In this document: positions 18,944-27,739 of the stretch, in pieces
Position numbering within the stretch: the stretch's first letter is position 1
Layout: each line of letters opens with the position of its first letter
Source of the DNA: Allobosea caraganae
Lineage (GTDB): Bacteria; Pseudomonadota; Alphaproteobacteria; Rhizobiales; Beijerinckiaceae
Direction of reading: 5' to 3'
Length of the DNA stretch: 64,000 nucleotides
Assembly: GCF_003351345.1 (NCBI RefSeq)
Contig: NZ_QQTO01000007.1
Coordinates: 124,001-188,000 of the forward strand
Notes under the pieces: generated by a model
What the model saw: only the letters and a program-made list of their open reading frames with translations
What the model was told of the DNA's origin: nothing
The model's database searches: none
Program-made: the position numbers and the translations under genes

Positions 18944-19504
18944 ATGCTGCGCAGCGCTTTCGCCATCCTTGCCCTTGCCGTCTCGCTCGGCGCCGCCCAG
19001 GCGCAGGCTCCGGCGCCGGCCAATCTCGATCCGAACAACACGCTCGTGATGGACACCAAGGACGGCAAGATCACCATCCGCCTGCGGCCCGACCTCGCGC
19101 CCAAGCATGTCGCGCAGATCAAGGCGCTGACCAAGCGCGGCTTCTACGATGGCATCGTCTTCCACCGCGTCATCGACGGCTTCATGGCCCAGACCGGCGA
19201 TCCGACCGGCACCGGCACCGGCAAGTCCGATCTGCCGAACCTGCCGGCCGAATTCACCCCGACGCCCTACAAGGTCGGCTCGGTCGGCATGGCCCGCTCC
19301 AGCGCGCCGGATTCGGCCAATTCCCAGTTCTTCATCTGCTACGAGGGCTGCGGCTCGCTGACCGGCCAGTACACGCTCTTCGGCGAGGTCGTCTCCGGCA
19401 TGGACATCGCCCGCAAGATCAAGAAGGGCAGCTCGGCCGATAACGGCCAAGTCAGCGCGCCTGACAAGATCGTCCGCATGCGCCTGCTGGCCGACGCCAA
19501 GTAA
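18944..19504 (+). CDS. periplasmic peptidyl-prolyl cis-trans isomerase, cyclophilin type
   Basis: 186 residues. Residues 1-22 are a Sec signal peptide ending in AQAQA, so the enzyme is periplasmic (PpiA-like). The cyclophilin core has the catalytic FHRV (residues 73-76, Arg75) and NSQFF (126-130), with the GTGTGKSDLPNLPAEF loop of the prokaryotic type. It catalyses proline isomerisation during folding of exported proteins. It is 74% or so alike by eye to the cytoplasmic copy at 20147, and the two flank a TonB-C-like gene, suggesting local duplication. Confidence 0.93.
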   Translation: MLRSAFAILALAVSLGAAQAQAPAPANLDPNNTLVMDTKDGKITIRLRPDLAPKHVAQIKALTKRGFYDGIVFHRVIDGFMAQTGDPTGTGTGKSDLPNLPAEFTPTPYKVGSVGMARSSAPDSANSQFFICYEGCGSLTGQYTLFGEVVSGMDIARKIKKGSSADNGQVSAPDKIVRMRLLADAK

Positions 19505-19520
19505 CGGGCGAGGCCCAGCC

Positions 19521-20147
19521 ATGTCGCGCGCCCTGCCAGTCCTGGTCGTCCTCGCCTGCGTGGGGATGGTCGGCGCGGCCGCCGCGCAGGGCACGCTCGA
19601 TCTCGGCTTGCCGCCGCCCTCCGGTTCGCAGAACCCGGTCCTGCCGCCGCCGTCGGGCTCGCAAAACCCGGTGCTGCCGCCGCCCTCGGGGCAGCGCTAC
19701 CAGCCCGGTGTTGGCGGGCGCTTCGGCAGCGGCGCGCCCCGCCCGGCGGTTCCCAGCCCCTATCCCGGCGTCGACCAGGGCCTGAGCGGCTCGGTCTCGC
19801 CGATCACGCGCGGGTTGGAGGGCGATGCCGTCGACCGCGTCTCCGAGATCGGCCCGGCCTTGCGCCGCTGCTGGAATCCGCCGGAGATGGCTGGAAACGA
19901 CGGCGCCATGGCGACGGTGCGCTTCAGCTTGCGCCGCGACGGCACCATTTTCGGCCAGCCGCGCGTCACCTGGGAGACGCGCCGCTCGAACCCGGACCTG
20001 CAGGCCGCCTTCACCACCTCGATCCTGGCTGCGGTGCGCAATTGCACGCCGATGAGGTTGTCGCCGCGCTTCGGAGCGAGTATCGCGGGGCGACCCTTCA
20101 CCATCCGCTTCCACGGCCGTGCGCCGTCCAATGAAAGGCCGACCTGA
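19521..20147 (+). CDS. exported proline-rich protein with TonB/TolA C-terminal-like domain
   Basis: 208 residues with a signal peptide at 1-22 (cleavage near AAAQG). Residues about 30-58 contain the unit PPPSGSQNPVL twice and a third partial copy, then a Pro/Gly-rich linker. Residues about 100-200 look like the C-terminal domain of TonB/TolA-type proteins: a helix with LRRCWNPP, then VRFSLRRDGTIFGQPRVTW, and a final strand FTIRFHG. The two cysteines are in RRCW and RNCTP. No transmembrane anchor other than the signal peptide is seen, so a periplasmic scaffold role is inferred. Its TGA overlaps the ppiB ATG (CTGATGG at 20144-20150). Confidence 0.7.
   Translation: MSRALPVLVVLACVGMVGAAAAQGTLDLGLPPPSGSQNPVLPPPSGSQNPVLPPPSGQRYQPGVGGRFGSGAPRPAVPSPYPGVDQGLSGSVSPITRGLEGDAVDRVSEIGPALRRCWNPPEMAGNDGAMATVRFSLRRDGTIFGQPRVTWETRRSNPDLQAAFTTSILAAVRNCTPMRLSPRFGASIAGRPFTIRFHGRAPSNERPT
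19611..19694 (+). repeat. 33-nt tandem repeat within the exported proline-rich gene
   Basis: Two full 33-nt units (19611-19643 and 19644-19676) and an 18-nt partial unit (19677-19694) encode PPPSGSQNPVL, PPPSGSQNPVL and PPPSGQ. The units differ at several third positions, so the duplication is not brand new. Confidence 0.85.
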
Positions 20148-20614
20148 TGGCACTCGATCCCGAGAACACCCTCGTCATGGAAACCACCAAGGGCCGCGTC
20201 GTCATCGAGCTGCGCCCCGATCTCGCGCCTGGCCATGTCGAGCGCCTGAAGACGCTGTCCCGCCAGGGCTTCTATGACGGCATCGTCTTCCACCGCGTCA
20301 TCGACGGCTTCATGGCCCAGGTCGGCTGCCCGCATGGCACCGGCACCGGCGGCTCCGACCTGCCGGACCTGAAGGCCGAGTTCAACGCCGAGCCGCATGT
20401 CCGCGGCATCTGCTCGATGGCCCGCTCGCAGAACCCGAACTCGGCCAACAGCCAGTTCTTCATCGTCTTCGACGATGCCAACTTCCTCGACAAGCAGTAC
20501 ACCGTCTGGGGCAAGGTCGTCGAAGGCATGGACAATGTCGACAGGATCAAGCGCGGCGAGCCGGTGCGCGATCCCGACTCGATCGTCTCGATGAAGGTCA
20601 TGGCCGACGCCTGA
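20147..20614 (+). CDS. ppiB: cytoplasmic peptidyl-prolyl cis-trans isomerase B
   Basis: 155 residues without a signal peptide. It is a cyclophilin with FYDGIVFHRVIDGFMAQ, PHGTGTGGSDLPDLKAEF and ANSQFFIVFDD, so the catalytic Arg, Phe and Gln are in place. It acts in the cytoplasm on prolyl bonds of nascent or folding proteins. Its ATG overlaps the stop of the preceding exported protein gene. The ppiA-ppiB pair followed by queA is a common arrangement in the Hyphomicrobiales. Confidence 0.95.
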   Translation: MALDPENTLVMETTKGRVVIELRPDLAPGHVERLKTLSRQGFYDGIVFHRVIDGFMAQVGCPHGTGTGGSDLPDLKAEFNAEPHVRGICSMARSQNPNSANSQFFIVFDDANFLDKQYTVWGKVVEGMDNVDRIKRGEPVRDPDSIVSMKVMADA

Positions 20615-20712
20615 TCCTCTGCTATTCGGGCGAGCCCTCGTCCCGGGAGCGGCCACTGCCGCTCATCGGGGCGGGGGCTTGTCCATTTCCAGCATAAGGT
20701 GAGCGCCACACC

Positions 20713-21807
20713 GTGGATGTCGGGCTCTTCGATTTCGACCTGCCTGAAGACCGGATCGCGCTGAGGCCCGTCAGCCCGCGCGATGCGGCCCGTATGCTCG
20801 TCGTCAGGCCGGATGCGGCCGAGCCCTTCGCCGACCGCGGTGTGCGCGACCTCGTCTCGCTGTTGCGGCCGGGCGATGCGCTCGTGCTCAACGACACCCG
20901 CGTAATCCCGTCGCGGCTCTATGGCAGGCGCGTCCGCGGCGAGGCTTCGGCCCGCATCGAGATCATGCTGCACAAGCGCGAGGCCGCCGATCGCTGGCTC
21001 GCCTTCGCCCGTCCGGCCAAGAAGCTCGCGCTCGGCGAGACCATCGTCTTCGGCACAGGCGCAGCCTCGAACGCTTGCGAGCTTGGGTCGCTCCATGCCG
21101 AAATCATAGGCAAGGGCGAGGGCGGCGAGGTCGAGCTGCGCTTCGCCTTCTCCGGCCCGGTCCTCGACGAGCAGATCGCCCGGCTCGGCGAATTGCCGCT
21201 GCCGCCCTACATCGCCGGCAAGCGCCCGACCGACGAGGCCGATGCGCACGACTACCAGACCATCCACGCCCGCGAGGACGGCGCGGTCGCGGCCCCCACG
21301 GCCGGCCTGCATTTCACGCCGGAACTCTTCGCCGCGCTCGATGCGCGCGGCATCTCCCGCCATTTCGTCACGCTGCATGTCGGCGCCGGCACCTTCCTGC
21401 CGGTGAAGGCCGAGGATACGCGCGAGCACCGCATGCACGCCGAATGGGGCAGCGTCAGCGCTGCGGCGGCTGACGCGCTGAACGCGGTAAAGGCGCGAGG
21501 CGGCCGCATCGTCGCGGTCGGCACCACGGCTCTGCGCCTGCTCGAAAGCGCGGCCGGCGAGGATGGCGTGGTGCAGCCCTTCTCGGGCGACACGGCGATC
21601 TTCATCACGCCGGGCTATCGCTTCCGCGCCGTCGACATCCTGATGACGAACTTCCATTTGCCGCGCTCGACGCTGTTCATGTTGGTCTCCGCCTTCTGCG
21701 GACTCGACATCATGAAGTGCGCCTACGCCCATGCGATCGCTCAGGAATATCGCTTCTATTCCTACGGCGATTCCAGCCTGCTGTTCCGGGCGGGTCTCGA
21801 CGGCTAG
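20713..21807 (+). CDS. queA: tRNA preQ1(34) S-adenosylmethionine ribosyltransferase-isomerase
   Basis: 364 residues with a GTG start; AAGGTGAG at 20696-20703 is the likely ribosome binding site. It transfers and isomerises the ribosyl part of SAM onto preQ1 in tRNA to give epoxyqueuosine. Family motifs are visible: [20 protein letters not shown] at the N-terminus, [18 protein letters not shown], and the C-terminal [17 protein letters not shown]. tgt, often next, is not here. It converges with the gene at 21836, only 28 nt apart. Confidence 0.97.
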   Translation: MDVGLFDFDLPEDRIALRPVSPRDAARMLVVRPDAAEPFADRGVRDLVSLLRPGDALVLNDTRVIPSRLYGRRVRGEASARIEIMLHKREAADRWLAFARPAKKLALGETIVFGTGAASNACELGSLHAEIIGKGEGGEVELRFAFSGPVLDEQIARLGELPLPPYIAGKRPTDEADAHDYQTIHAREDGAVAAPTAGLHFTPELFAALDARGISRHFVTLHVGAGTFLPVKAEDTREHRMHAEWGSVSAAAADALNAVKARGGRIVAVGTTALRLLESAAGEDGVVQPFSGDTAIFITPGYRFRAVDILMTNFHLPRSTLFMLVSAFCGLDIMKCAYAHAIAQEYRFYSYGDSSLLFRAGLDG

Positions 21808-21835
21808 GGTTCGCGTCCCAGCCGTCCGCGTTTCC

Positions 21836-22858
21836 TCACTTCGCCGGCAGCGCCGGCACGCCCTTCTGCCATTGCGGCCAATCGGCGACGATGTGGTCGA
21901 CCACCCGCGCGCCGACCAGCTCGATATTCTCGACCGTCTCGGCGAAGCCGCCGGCGGTCTGGCCCGGCGCCGGGTCGAGATGCTGCTGCGTCGTCTCGTT
22001 CGGGTTGCCCTGGTCGAAATTGACCGCGCCGCGCAGGCTCATGATCCGGTCGGTGCCGAATTGCCGCTTGATCACCAGCGTGATCGCGGCGGCCTCCATC
22101 TCGGTGATGACATAGTCGTCGGCGCCGTAGAGCTTGGCGATGTACTGCGCCTCCTTCGACAGGCCGGGGCCGTGGAAGAAGGTGTCGCCGGTCATATGCG
22201 TGCCGGTCTGGACCGAGGGCGCCGCGTTCGCCCGCGCGTCCGGGTAGCGCTGGCGGTATTTCTGGGCGGCCTCGGAATCCTTCAGGTTGACGCCAGCGCT
22301 GAGCTTCACGGCCCAGTTCACCAGCACCGGGTTGAGCTGGAACAACCGGTAGCTCTCGTAGCCCTTGCGCGGAATGAAGACGGGCTCGCCGGGCTTGCCT
22401 TCCTCCGGGGCCCAGCGATGGCCGAGATCATAGTCGACCAGCCAGGTGCCCCAGCTCACGTCGCCGATCGTGCCGCGCGAGGGCGGCGTCCCGGCGACGC
22501 CGGTGAGGACGAAATAGGCTTCCGAGAAATCATAGTCGGGGTCGAGCAGGATCGCCTGTATGGATGAGGAGGAATTGACCTTGCCCATGCCGAGGACCGA
22601 GCCGCAGACGCCGTCATCGTTGCAATAGACCGGCTTCAGCGCCCCGCGCACCTCATGCGGCGCGCTCTTCTGCCAGTAGCGCTCGTACCAGTACTGAAAC
22701 TCGCCGGCCCGGTCGCCGGTATTGGCACCGATCTCGAACATCGAGGCGACGAAGACCTTGACCTTCGTCGGGGCGGCAAGGGCCGTGTTGGTGGCGCAGA
22801 GAGAAACGAGTGCGAAAAGCCCGGCTTTGAGCCCGATTGTAACCCGTTGCATGCTCAT
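21836..22858 (-). CDS. purine nucleoside permease (NUP) family protein
   Basis: 340 residues with a signal peptide (1-28, ending in ALAAP). Members of the NUP family were named after a yeast/Candida nucleoside transporter, but are soluble proteins with a nucleoside-phosphorylase-like fold. Motifs seen are KVFVASMFEIGAN near the mature N-terminus, VYCNDDGVCGSVLGMGKVN, YFVLTGVAGTPPSRGTIGDV, and the EMEAAA segment near residue 252 that parallels the phosphorylase active-site Met-Glu. The protein is probably periplasmic; whether it binds, cleaves or transports nucleosides is not shown by sequence. It is transcribed divergently from the 23074 gene across a 215-nt gap in which I resolve no clear promoter. 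Confidence 0.85.
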   Translation of the reverse strand: MSMQRVTIGLKAGLFALVSLCATNTALAAPTKVKVFVASMFEIGANTGDRAGEFQYWYERYWQKSAPHEVRGALKPVYCNDDGVCGSVLGMGKVNSSSSIQAILLDPDYDFSEAYFVLTGVAGTPPSRGTIGDVSWGTWLVDYDLGHRWAPEEGKPGEPVFIPRKGYESYRLFQLNPVLVNWAVKLSAGVNLKDSEAAQKYRQRYPDARANAAPSVQTGTHMTGDTFFHGPGLSKEAQYIAKLYGADDYVITEMEAAAITLVIKRQFGTDRIMSLRGAVNFDQGNPNETTQQHLDPAPGQTAGGFAETVENIELVGARVVDHIVADWPQWQKGVPALPAK

Positions 22859-23073
22859 CTCCTGCCGCTACGTGAATGGTGCAGCTGAAACAGCTCGGCA
22901 ATTTGCATGCCATGCCTGGCCGGGTGATGCGATCCTGCGGTGCGGCGAGCGGGAATGGGGTGGCGCGCCTCAGCTGCCATCGGCTTTGGAGGCCGGCACA
23001 CGTATTGTTCAACCGGCTCGCAATCCGCGGGTGAAAGTGCTACCCGGCAGGGCAAGAAGGAATGTGACAGCTC

Positions 23074-23736
23074 ATGGCCGATATTTTTCGTGAGATCGAC
23101 GAGGAGGTCCGGCGCGACAAGGCGGCGGAGCTCTGGAAGAAATATGGAACCTTCATCACCGCGCTGGTGGTGCTCGCCGTGCTGGGCGTCGCCGGCTGGC
23201 AGTTCTGGCTGCACCGCGAGCTGCAGGCCTCGCAGGCGGTCGGCGCCAAGCTAGAAGAGGCGCTGAAGGCCTCGCGCGACAATCGCGGCGCCGAGGCCGA
23301 GTCGATCCTGGTCGAGCTTTCGGCCAATGCCCCGGCGGGCTATCGCCAGATCGCCCGTTTCCGCCTCGCCGCCGAGACCGCCAAGCGCGACGCCACTGCC
23401 GGCGCCACCGCCTTCGACGGGCTCGCCAATGACGCGACGCTCGACCAGCTCTATCGCGATCTCGCCCGCCTGCGCGCCGGCATGCTGCGCGTCGATCTCG
23501 TGCCCTATACCGAGATCCGCACGGCGCTGGAGCCGCTCGCGACGCCGCAGGGCGTCTGGCGCCATTCGGCCCGCGAATTCCTCGGCATCGCCGCGATGAA
23601 GGCGAACCTGTTCGACGATGCCGGGCGCTGGTTCGACGCCATCGTCACCGATCCCGCCTCGCCGCAGGTGCTGCGCCAGCGTACCGACCTCTACCTGGCG
23701 CTGGTCCGCGGCGGCCCGGTCCAGACCAAGAACTGA
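23074..23736 (+). CDS. YfgM-like tetratricopeptide inner-membrane protein
   Basis: 220 residues. A charged cytoplasmic N-terminus is followed by a transmembrane helix (about 26-46) and a helical-repeat periplasmic domain with spacing like degenerate TPRs. The family (YfgM/TPR_21) associates with the SecYEG-PpiD translocon in E. coli and is encoded just before der. Here too der follows after 37 nt. In many alphaproteobacteria a BamB-type beta-propeller gene lies between the two; it is not present here. Confidence 0.85.
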   Translation: MADIFREIDEEVRRDKAAELWKKYGTFITALVVLAVLGVAGWQFWLHRELQASQAVGAKLEEALKASRDNRGAEAESILVELSANAPAGYRQIARFRLAAETAKRDATAGATAFDGLANDATLDQLYRDLARLRAGMLRVDLVPYTEIRTALEPLATPQGVWRHSAREFLGIAAMKANLFDDAGRWFDAIVTDPASPQVLRQRTDLYLALVRGGPVQTKN

Positions 23737-23773
23737 TCCGGCTCTCCAAGACGCTGGACGAATTGCGAGTATC

Positions 23774-25189
23774 ATGAGCGCGACCGTCGCCATCATCGGC
23801 CGGCCGAATGTCGGCAAATCGACCCTGTTCAACCGGCTCGTCGGCAAGAAGCTTGCGCTGGTCGACGACCGGCCGGGCGTCACGCGCGACCGGCGCGAGG
23901 GCGAGGCCGCGCTTGGCCATCTCCGCTTCACGGTGATCGACACTGCCGGCCTCGAGGAGGCCGACAGTGCTTCGCTCGCCGGCCGCATGCGCGCTCAGAC
24001 CGAGACCGCGATCGCGCAGGCCGACGTCATCCTGTTCATGATCGACGCGCGGCTCGGCATCACGCCGATGGACCAGCCCTTCGCCGACTTGGTGCGCCGC
24101 TCGGGCAAGCCCGTGATCCTGCTTGCCAACAAGGTCGAGGGCAACAAGGGCAAGGACGGCGTGTTCGAATCCTATGGGCTCGGCCTCGGCGATCCCGTGC
24201 CGTTCTCGGCCGAGCATGGCGAAGGCACCTCCGACCTGCTCGAGGCCCTGGCGCCCTTCATCGACGTGGAGCCGGAAGAGGAAGAGGCTTTCGACGAGAG
24301 CTATGGCGACAAGCGCTGGGTCGATGCTCCTGCAGCTGTGAGCGAGGACGACGAGGAGTACAGCGACCCGAGCAAGCCGCTGCGCGTCACCATCATCGGC
24401 CGCCCCAACGCCGGCAAGTCGACGCTGGTCAACCAGATGATCGGGCAGGAGCGCCTGCTCGTCGGCCCCGAGGCCGGCATCACCCGCGACACGATTTCGG
24501 TCGACTACGAATGGCGCGGCCGGCCGGTGAAGCTGTTCGACACGGCCGGCATGCGCAAGCGCGCCCGCATCGAGGAAAAGCTTGAGAAGATGTCGGTGCA
24601 GGATGCGCTGCGCGCCATCCGCTTCGCCGAGGTCGTGGTCGTGCTGCTCGATTCGACCATCCCCTTCGAGAAGCAGGACCTGACCCTAGTCGACCTGACC
24701 GAGCGCGAGGGCCGCACGGTGGTCATCGGCCTGAACAAATGGGACCTCGTCGCCGACAAGAACGGCCTGCTCGCCGAGCTCAAGGAGAAGGCGACCCATC
24801 TGCTGGCGCAGGTCCGCGGCGTGCAGATCGTGCCGCTCTCGGGCCTCGCCGGCGAAGGCATCGACCGGCTGATGCAGGCGGTGTTCCTGAGCTACGACAT
24901 CTGGAACCGCCGCATCTCGACGGCGCGGATCAACCGCTGGCTCGAAGGCGTGCTCTCGGCCCATCCGCCTCCGGCCGTGGCCGGCCGCCGCATCAAGATC
25001 CGCTACATGACGCAGGCCAAGGCGCGCCCGCCGACCTTCGCGCTCTTCGGCAACCAGCTCGACCACTTGCCGGTCTCCTACACGCGCTACCTGGTCAACA
25101 ACCTGCGCGAGGCCTTCGAGCTGCCGGGCACGCCGATCCGCCTGCACACACGCGGCGGCGACAATCCCTACGACAAGGGTAAGAAGTAG
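23774..25189 (+). CDS. der: ribosome biogenesis GTPase Der (EngA)
   Basis: 471 residues from the ATG at 23774. Two GTPase domains are in tandem: the first P-loop GRPNVGKS at residues 9-16, the second GRPNAGKS at about 210-217, each with its own DTAG (DTAGLEE, DTAGMRK) and NK-D motifs (ANKVEG is the weaker first; NKWD the second). A C-terminal KH-like domain follows. An acidic linker rich in Glu and Asp joins the two domains (about residues 157-203). It acts in 50S subunit maturation. The upstream open frame to 23618 overlaps the previous gene and is not part of it. Confidence 0.97.
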   Translation: MSATVAIIGRPNVGKSTLFNRLVGKKLALVDDRPGVTRDRREGEAALGHLRFTVIDTAGLEEADSASLAGRMRAQTETAIAQADVILFMIDARLGITPMDQPFADLVRRSGKPVILLANKVEGNKGKDGVFESYGLGLGDPVPFSAEHGEGTSDLLEALAPFIDVEPEEEEAFDESYGDKRWVDAPAAVSEDDEEYSDPSKPLRVTIIGRPNAGKSTLVNQMIGQERLLVGPEAGITRDTISVDYEWRGRPVKLFDTAGMRKRARIEEKLEKMSVQDALRAIRFAEVVVVLLDSTIPFEKQDLTLVDLTEREGRTVVIGLNKWDLVADKNGLLAELKEKATHLLAQVRGVQIVPLSGLAGEGIDRLMQAVFLSYDIWNRRISTARINRWLEGVLSAHPPPAVAGRRIKIRYMTQAKARPPTFALFGNQLDHLPVSYTRYLVNNLREAFELPGTPIRLHTRGGDNPYDKGKK

Positions 25190-25197
25190 CGCGTTTC

Positions 25198-25356
25198 TCC
25201 CTTCTCCCCTCGGGGGAGAAGGTGGCAGCGCGAAGCGCTGACGGATGAGGGAAGTCCCTCAACCCACTGAAACAAGAAAAAAGGGCCGCTCTCGCGACCC
25301 TTCCCTCATCCGGCTCGGCTTCGCCGATCCACCTTCTCCCCCGAGGGGAGAAGGGA
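25198..25356. repeat. long inverted-repeat element downstream of der
   Basis: Perfect 28-nt arms (25198-25225 and 25329-25356) flank inner arms that match less well (about 25226-25252 with 25305-25328) and a central segment. Each outer arm is itself nearly palindromic (CTTCTCCCCTCGGGGGAGAAG). The element occupies the whole convergent gap between der and the dehydrogenase gene. It looks like a REP/BIME-type mobile palindrome common in Hyphomicrobiales intergenic DNA. The centre carries a terminator for the minus strand, listed separately. Confidence 0.85.
25270..25300 (-). terminator. intrinsic terminator of the rpsF-purF side block
   Basis: On the minus strand GGGTCGC pairs with GCGGCCC (one G-T) around a GAGA tetraloop, followed by TTTTTTCTTGTTT. 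It lies about 63 nt after the stop of the dehydrogenase gene and inside the loop of the 25198-25356 inverted repeat. Confidence 0.8.
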
Positions 25357-25362
25357 AGAGTT

Positions 25363-26103
25363 CTACGCCGGCATTTGCGGCGTCAGCACCTTGCCCTGCG
25401 GGAAGTCGAAGATCTTGCCGGTCTCGCCCCAGCTCGGCGAAGCCATCTCGACCAGGTGCGGCGCGAGCTCCTCCGGTGTCCTAAGCGTCAGCGGATCCTC
25501 GCCCGGCATTGCCTCGGCGCGCATCCGGGTGCGCAGCGGGCCCGGGTTGACCATCATCACCTTGAGCGTCGTCGTCGCGGTCTCGGCCGCATAGGTCCGC
25601 GCCATCGCCTCGACCGCGGCCTTCGAGATCGAATATGGCCCCCAGTAAGCGAAGCATTTATGCGCCGCACCTGAGGACATCACGATCACCCGGCCAGCGT
25701 CAGAAGCCTTCAGGGCCGGCTCGGCCGTCTTGATCAGCCGCCAGTTGGCGGTGACGTTGGTGTCGAACACCTTGCTCCACTCGTTCGGCTGGACATGGGT
25801 CAGCGGCGACAGCGGCCCGAGGATGCCGGCATTGGCGAGCAGGATGTCGAGCTTGCCCCAGCGCTCGAGCAGGGCAGGGCCGAGCTTCTCGATTGCGGGT
25901 GCATCGCCGAGGTCGACCGGCACCAGCGTCGCGCTGCCGCCGATCGCGTTGATCTCGTCGTCGAGCTCTTCGAGCGCGCCCGAGGTCCGCGCCAAAGCCA
26001 CGACATGGGCGCCGGCCTGGGCGAAGGCGAGCGCAGCCGCGCGGCCGATGCCGCGCGAGGCGCCGGTGACGAGCGCGATGCGCCCTTCGAGAGGCTTGGT
26101 CAT
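25363..26103 (-). CDS. short-chain dehydrogenase/reductase (SDR) family
   Basis: 246 residues from the ATG at 26103. Classical SDR: the cofactor loop TGASRGIG at residues 13-20, NAG at 91-93, and a catalytic Ser143/Ser144, Tyr157 and Lys161 (YSISK). The Arg-rich position after the second strand suggests NADP(H), but this is weak. The substrate is unknown. It follows purF by 17 nt, a neighbour relation seen in many Hyphomicrobiales, with no evident metabolic link to purines. Confidence 0.92.
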   Translation of the reverse strand: MTKPLEGRIALVTGASRGIGRAAALAFAQAGAHVVALARTSGALEELDDEINAIGGSATLVPVDLGDAPAIEKLGPALLERWGKLDILLANAGILGPLSPLTHVQPNEWSKVFDTNVTANWRLIKTAEPALKASDAGRVIVMSSGAAHKCFAYWGPYSISKAAVEAMARTYAAETATTTLKVMMVNPGPLRTRMRAEAMPGEDPLTLRTPEELAPHLVEMASPSWGETGKIFDFPQGKVLTPQMPA

Positions 26104-26120
26104 GCAGGGATCCGTAGAAA

Positions 26121-27596
26121 TCAGCCGGCTTCGGCCAACAGCGACAATTGCTGCTTGGCGCTCTCGCCGATCACGTCTGTCAGCGAGGTCGGGTAGTCGC
26201 CGGTGAAGCAATGGTCGGTGAATTGCGGCCGGACCGGATCGCGCCCGGCATGGCCCATGGCGCGGTAGAGGCCCTCGACCGAGAGGAAGGCGAGCGAATC
26301 GGCGCCGACGAACTGGCGCATCTCCTCAAGCGAATGCGTCGCGGCGAGTAGCTTCTCGCGGTCGGGCGTGTCGATGCCGTAATAGTCGGGATGGGTGATC
26401 GGCGGCGAGGAGATGCGGAAATGCACCTCGCGGGCGCCGGCCTCGCGCATCATCTTGACGATCTTGAACGAGGTCGTGCCGCGCACGATCGAATCGTCGA
26501 CCAGCACGATGCTCTTGCCCTCGACCACCGAGCGGTTGGCCGAGTGCTTCAGGCGCACGCCGAGCTCGCGCACCTTCTGCGTCGGCTCGATGAAGGTGCG
26601 GCCGACATAATGGTTGCGGATGATGCCGAGCTCGAATGGGATGCCGCTCGCCTGGGCATAGCCCAGCGCCGCCGGCACGCCGGAATCGGGCACGGGCACG
26701 ATCACGTCGGCATTGGCCGGCGCTTCCGCCGCCAGCACGGCGCCCATCTGCTTGCGGCGCTCGTAGATGCTGCGGCCCTTCACGATCGAGTCCGGGCGGG
26801 CGAAGTAGATGTACTCGAAGATGCAGGGCCGTTCCGGCATCGGCGGGAAGGGCTTGTGGCTCTCGATCCCGTCTTCGGAGACGACGATGACCTCGCCGTT
26901 CTCGACCTCGCGGATGAACTTGGCGCCGATGATGTCGAGCGCGCAGGTCTCCGAGGTCAGGATCGGGCAGCCGTCGAGCTCGCCCAGCACCAGCGGCCGG
27001 ATGCCGAGCGGGTCGCGCGCGCCGATCAGCTTCTTGTTGGTGATGCCGACGAAGGCATAGGCACCCTCGATCTGCCTGATGGCCTCGACGAAGCGCTCGA
27101 TGAAACGGGTCTTGCGGCTGCGCGCGACGAGGTGCAGCAGCACCTCGGTGTCGGAGGTCGACTGGTAGATCGCGCCGTCGCGCACGAGGTTGCGGCGCAG
27201 CGTCAGGCCGTTGGTCAGGTTGCCGTTATGCGCCACCGCGAAGCCGCCGCCATGCAATTCTGCAAAGAGCGGTTGGACATTGCGCAGGATGGTTTCGCCG
27301 GTCGTCGAGTAGCGGACATGGCCGATCGCCTGCGAGCCGGCGAGCTTCTCGATCACCGAGGCTTCCGAGAAGGCGTCGCCGACGAGGCCAAGGCGGCGCT
27401 CGGAATGGAAGCGCTTGCCGTCGAAGGAGACGATGCCCGCCGCCTCCTGGCCGCGATGCTGCAGCGCGTGCAGGCCGAGCGCGGTCAGCGCAGCGGCATC
27501 GGCATGGCCGAAGATGCCGAACACGCCGCACTCCTCGCGGAGCCGGTCCGCATTGGGATCGAAAGCTGAGTCGGCTTCATCCTGAGGCATCATCAT
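26121..27596 (-). CDS. purF: amidophosphoribosyltransferase
   Basis: 491 residues if started at the first of three consecutive ATG codons (27596, 27593, 27590); GGAG sits best spaced for the third. It makes phosphoribosylamine from PRPP and glutamine, the first step of purine synthesis. The Ntn-type glutaminase nucleophile is the Cys of EECGVFG (residue 23 here), exposed after removal of a propeptide. The PRPP-binding VLVDDSIVRGTT is present. The Bacillus-type iron-sulfur cysteines are not all evident. A palindromic repeat lies upstream, between it and cvpA. Confidence 0.97.
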   Translation of the reverse strand: MMMPQDEADSAFDPNADRLREECGVFGIFGHADAAALTALGLHALQHRGQEAAGIVSFDGKRFHSERRLGLVGDAFSEASVIEKLAGSQAIGHVRYSTTGETILRNVQPLFAELHGGGFAVAHNGNLTNGLTLRRNLVRDGAIYQSTSDTEVLLHLVARSRKTRFIERFVEAIRQIEGAYAFVGITNKKLIGARDPLGIRPLVLGELDGCPILTSETCALDIIGAKFIREVENGEVIVVSEDGIESHKPFPPMPERPCIFEYIYFARPDSIVKGRSIYERRKQMGAVLAAEAPANADVIVPVPDSGVPAALGYAQASGIPFELGIIRNHYVGRTFIEPTQKVRELGVRLKHSANRSVVEGKSIVLVDDSIVRGTTSFKIVKMMREAGAREVHFRISSPPITHPDYYGIDTPDREKLLAATHSLEEMRQFVGADSLAFLSVEGLYRAMGHAGRDPVRPQFTDHCFTGDYPTSLTDVIGESAKQQLSLLAEAG

Positions 27597-27693
27597 GGCT
27601 CCATGCGCTCTGCGACGCGGCAATAACGGCAATGAACACGGTTTCCGCCCGGCTTTTCAGCCAAACGGAACCCGCGTCTGTACGATCCCTTGG

Positions 27694-27737
27694 GCATGGT
27701 CCTGTCGCAAAAGTGGGGCCACTTCTGCGGACCATGG
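27694..27737. repeat. rhizobial palindromic element, copy 2 (cvpA-purF gap)
   Basis: About 44 bp, from GCATGGTCCTGTCGCAAAAG to the matching CTGCGGACCATGG. It is a diverged relative of the 12992 element: the same GCATG(G/A)TCC ends and AAAAGTGG core. It lies a few bases beyond the cvpA stop on the minus strand and so in the cvpA-purF mRNA. Confidence 0.65.
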
Positions 27738-27739
27738 CC

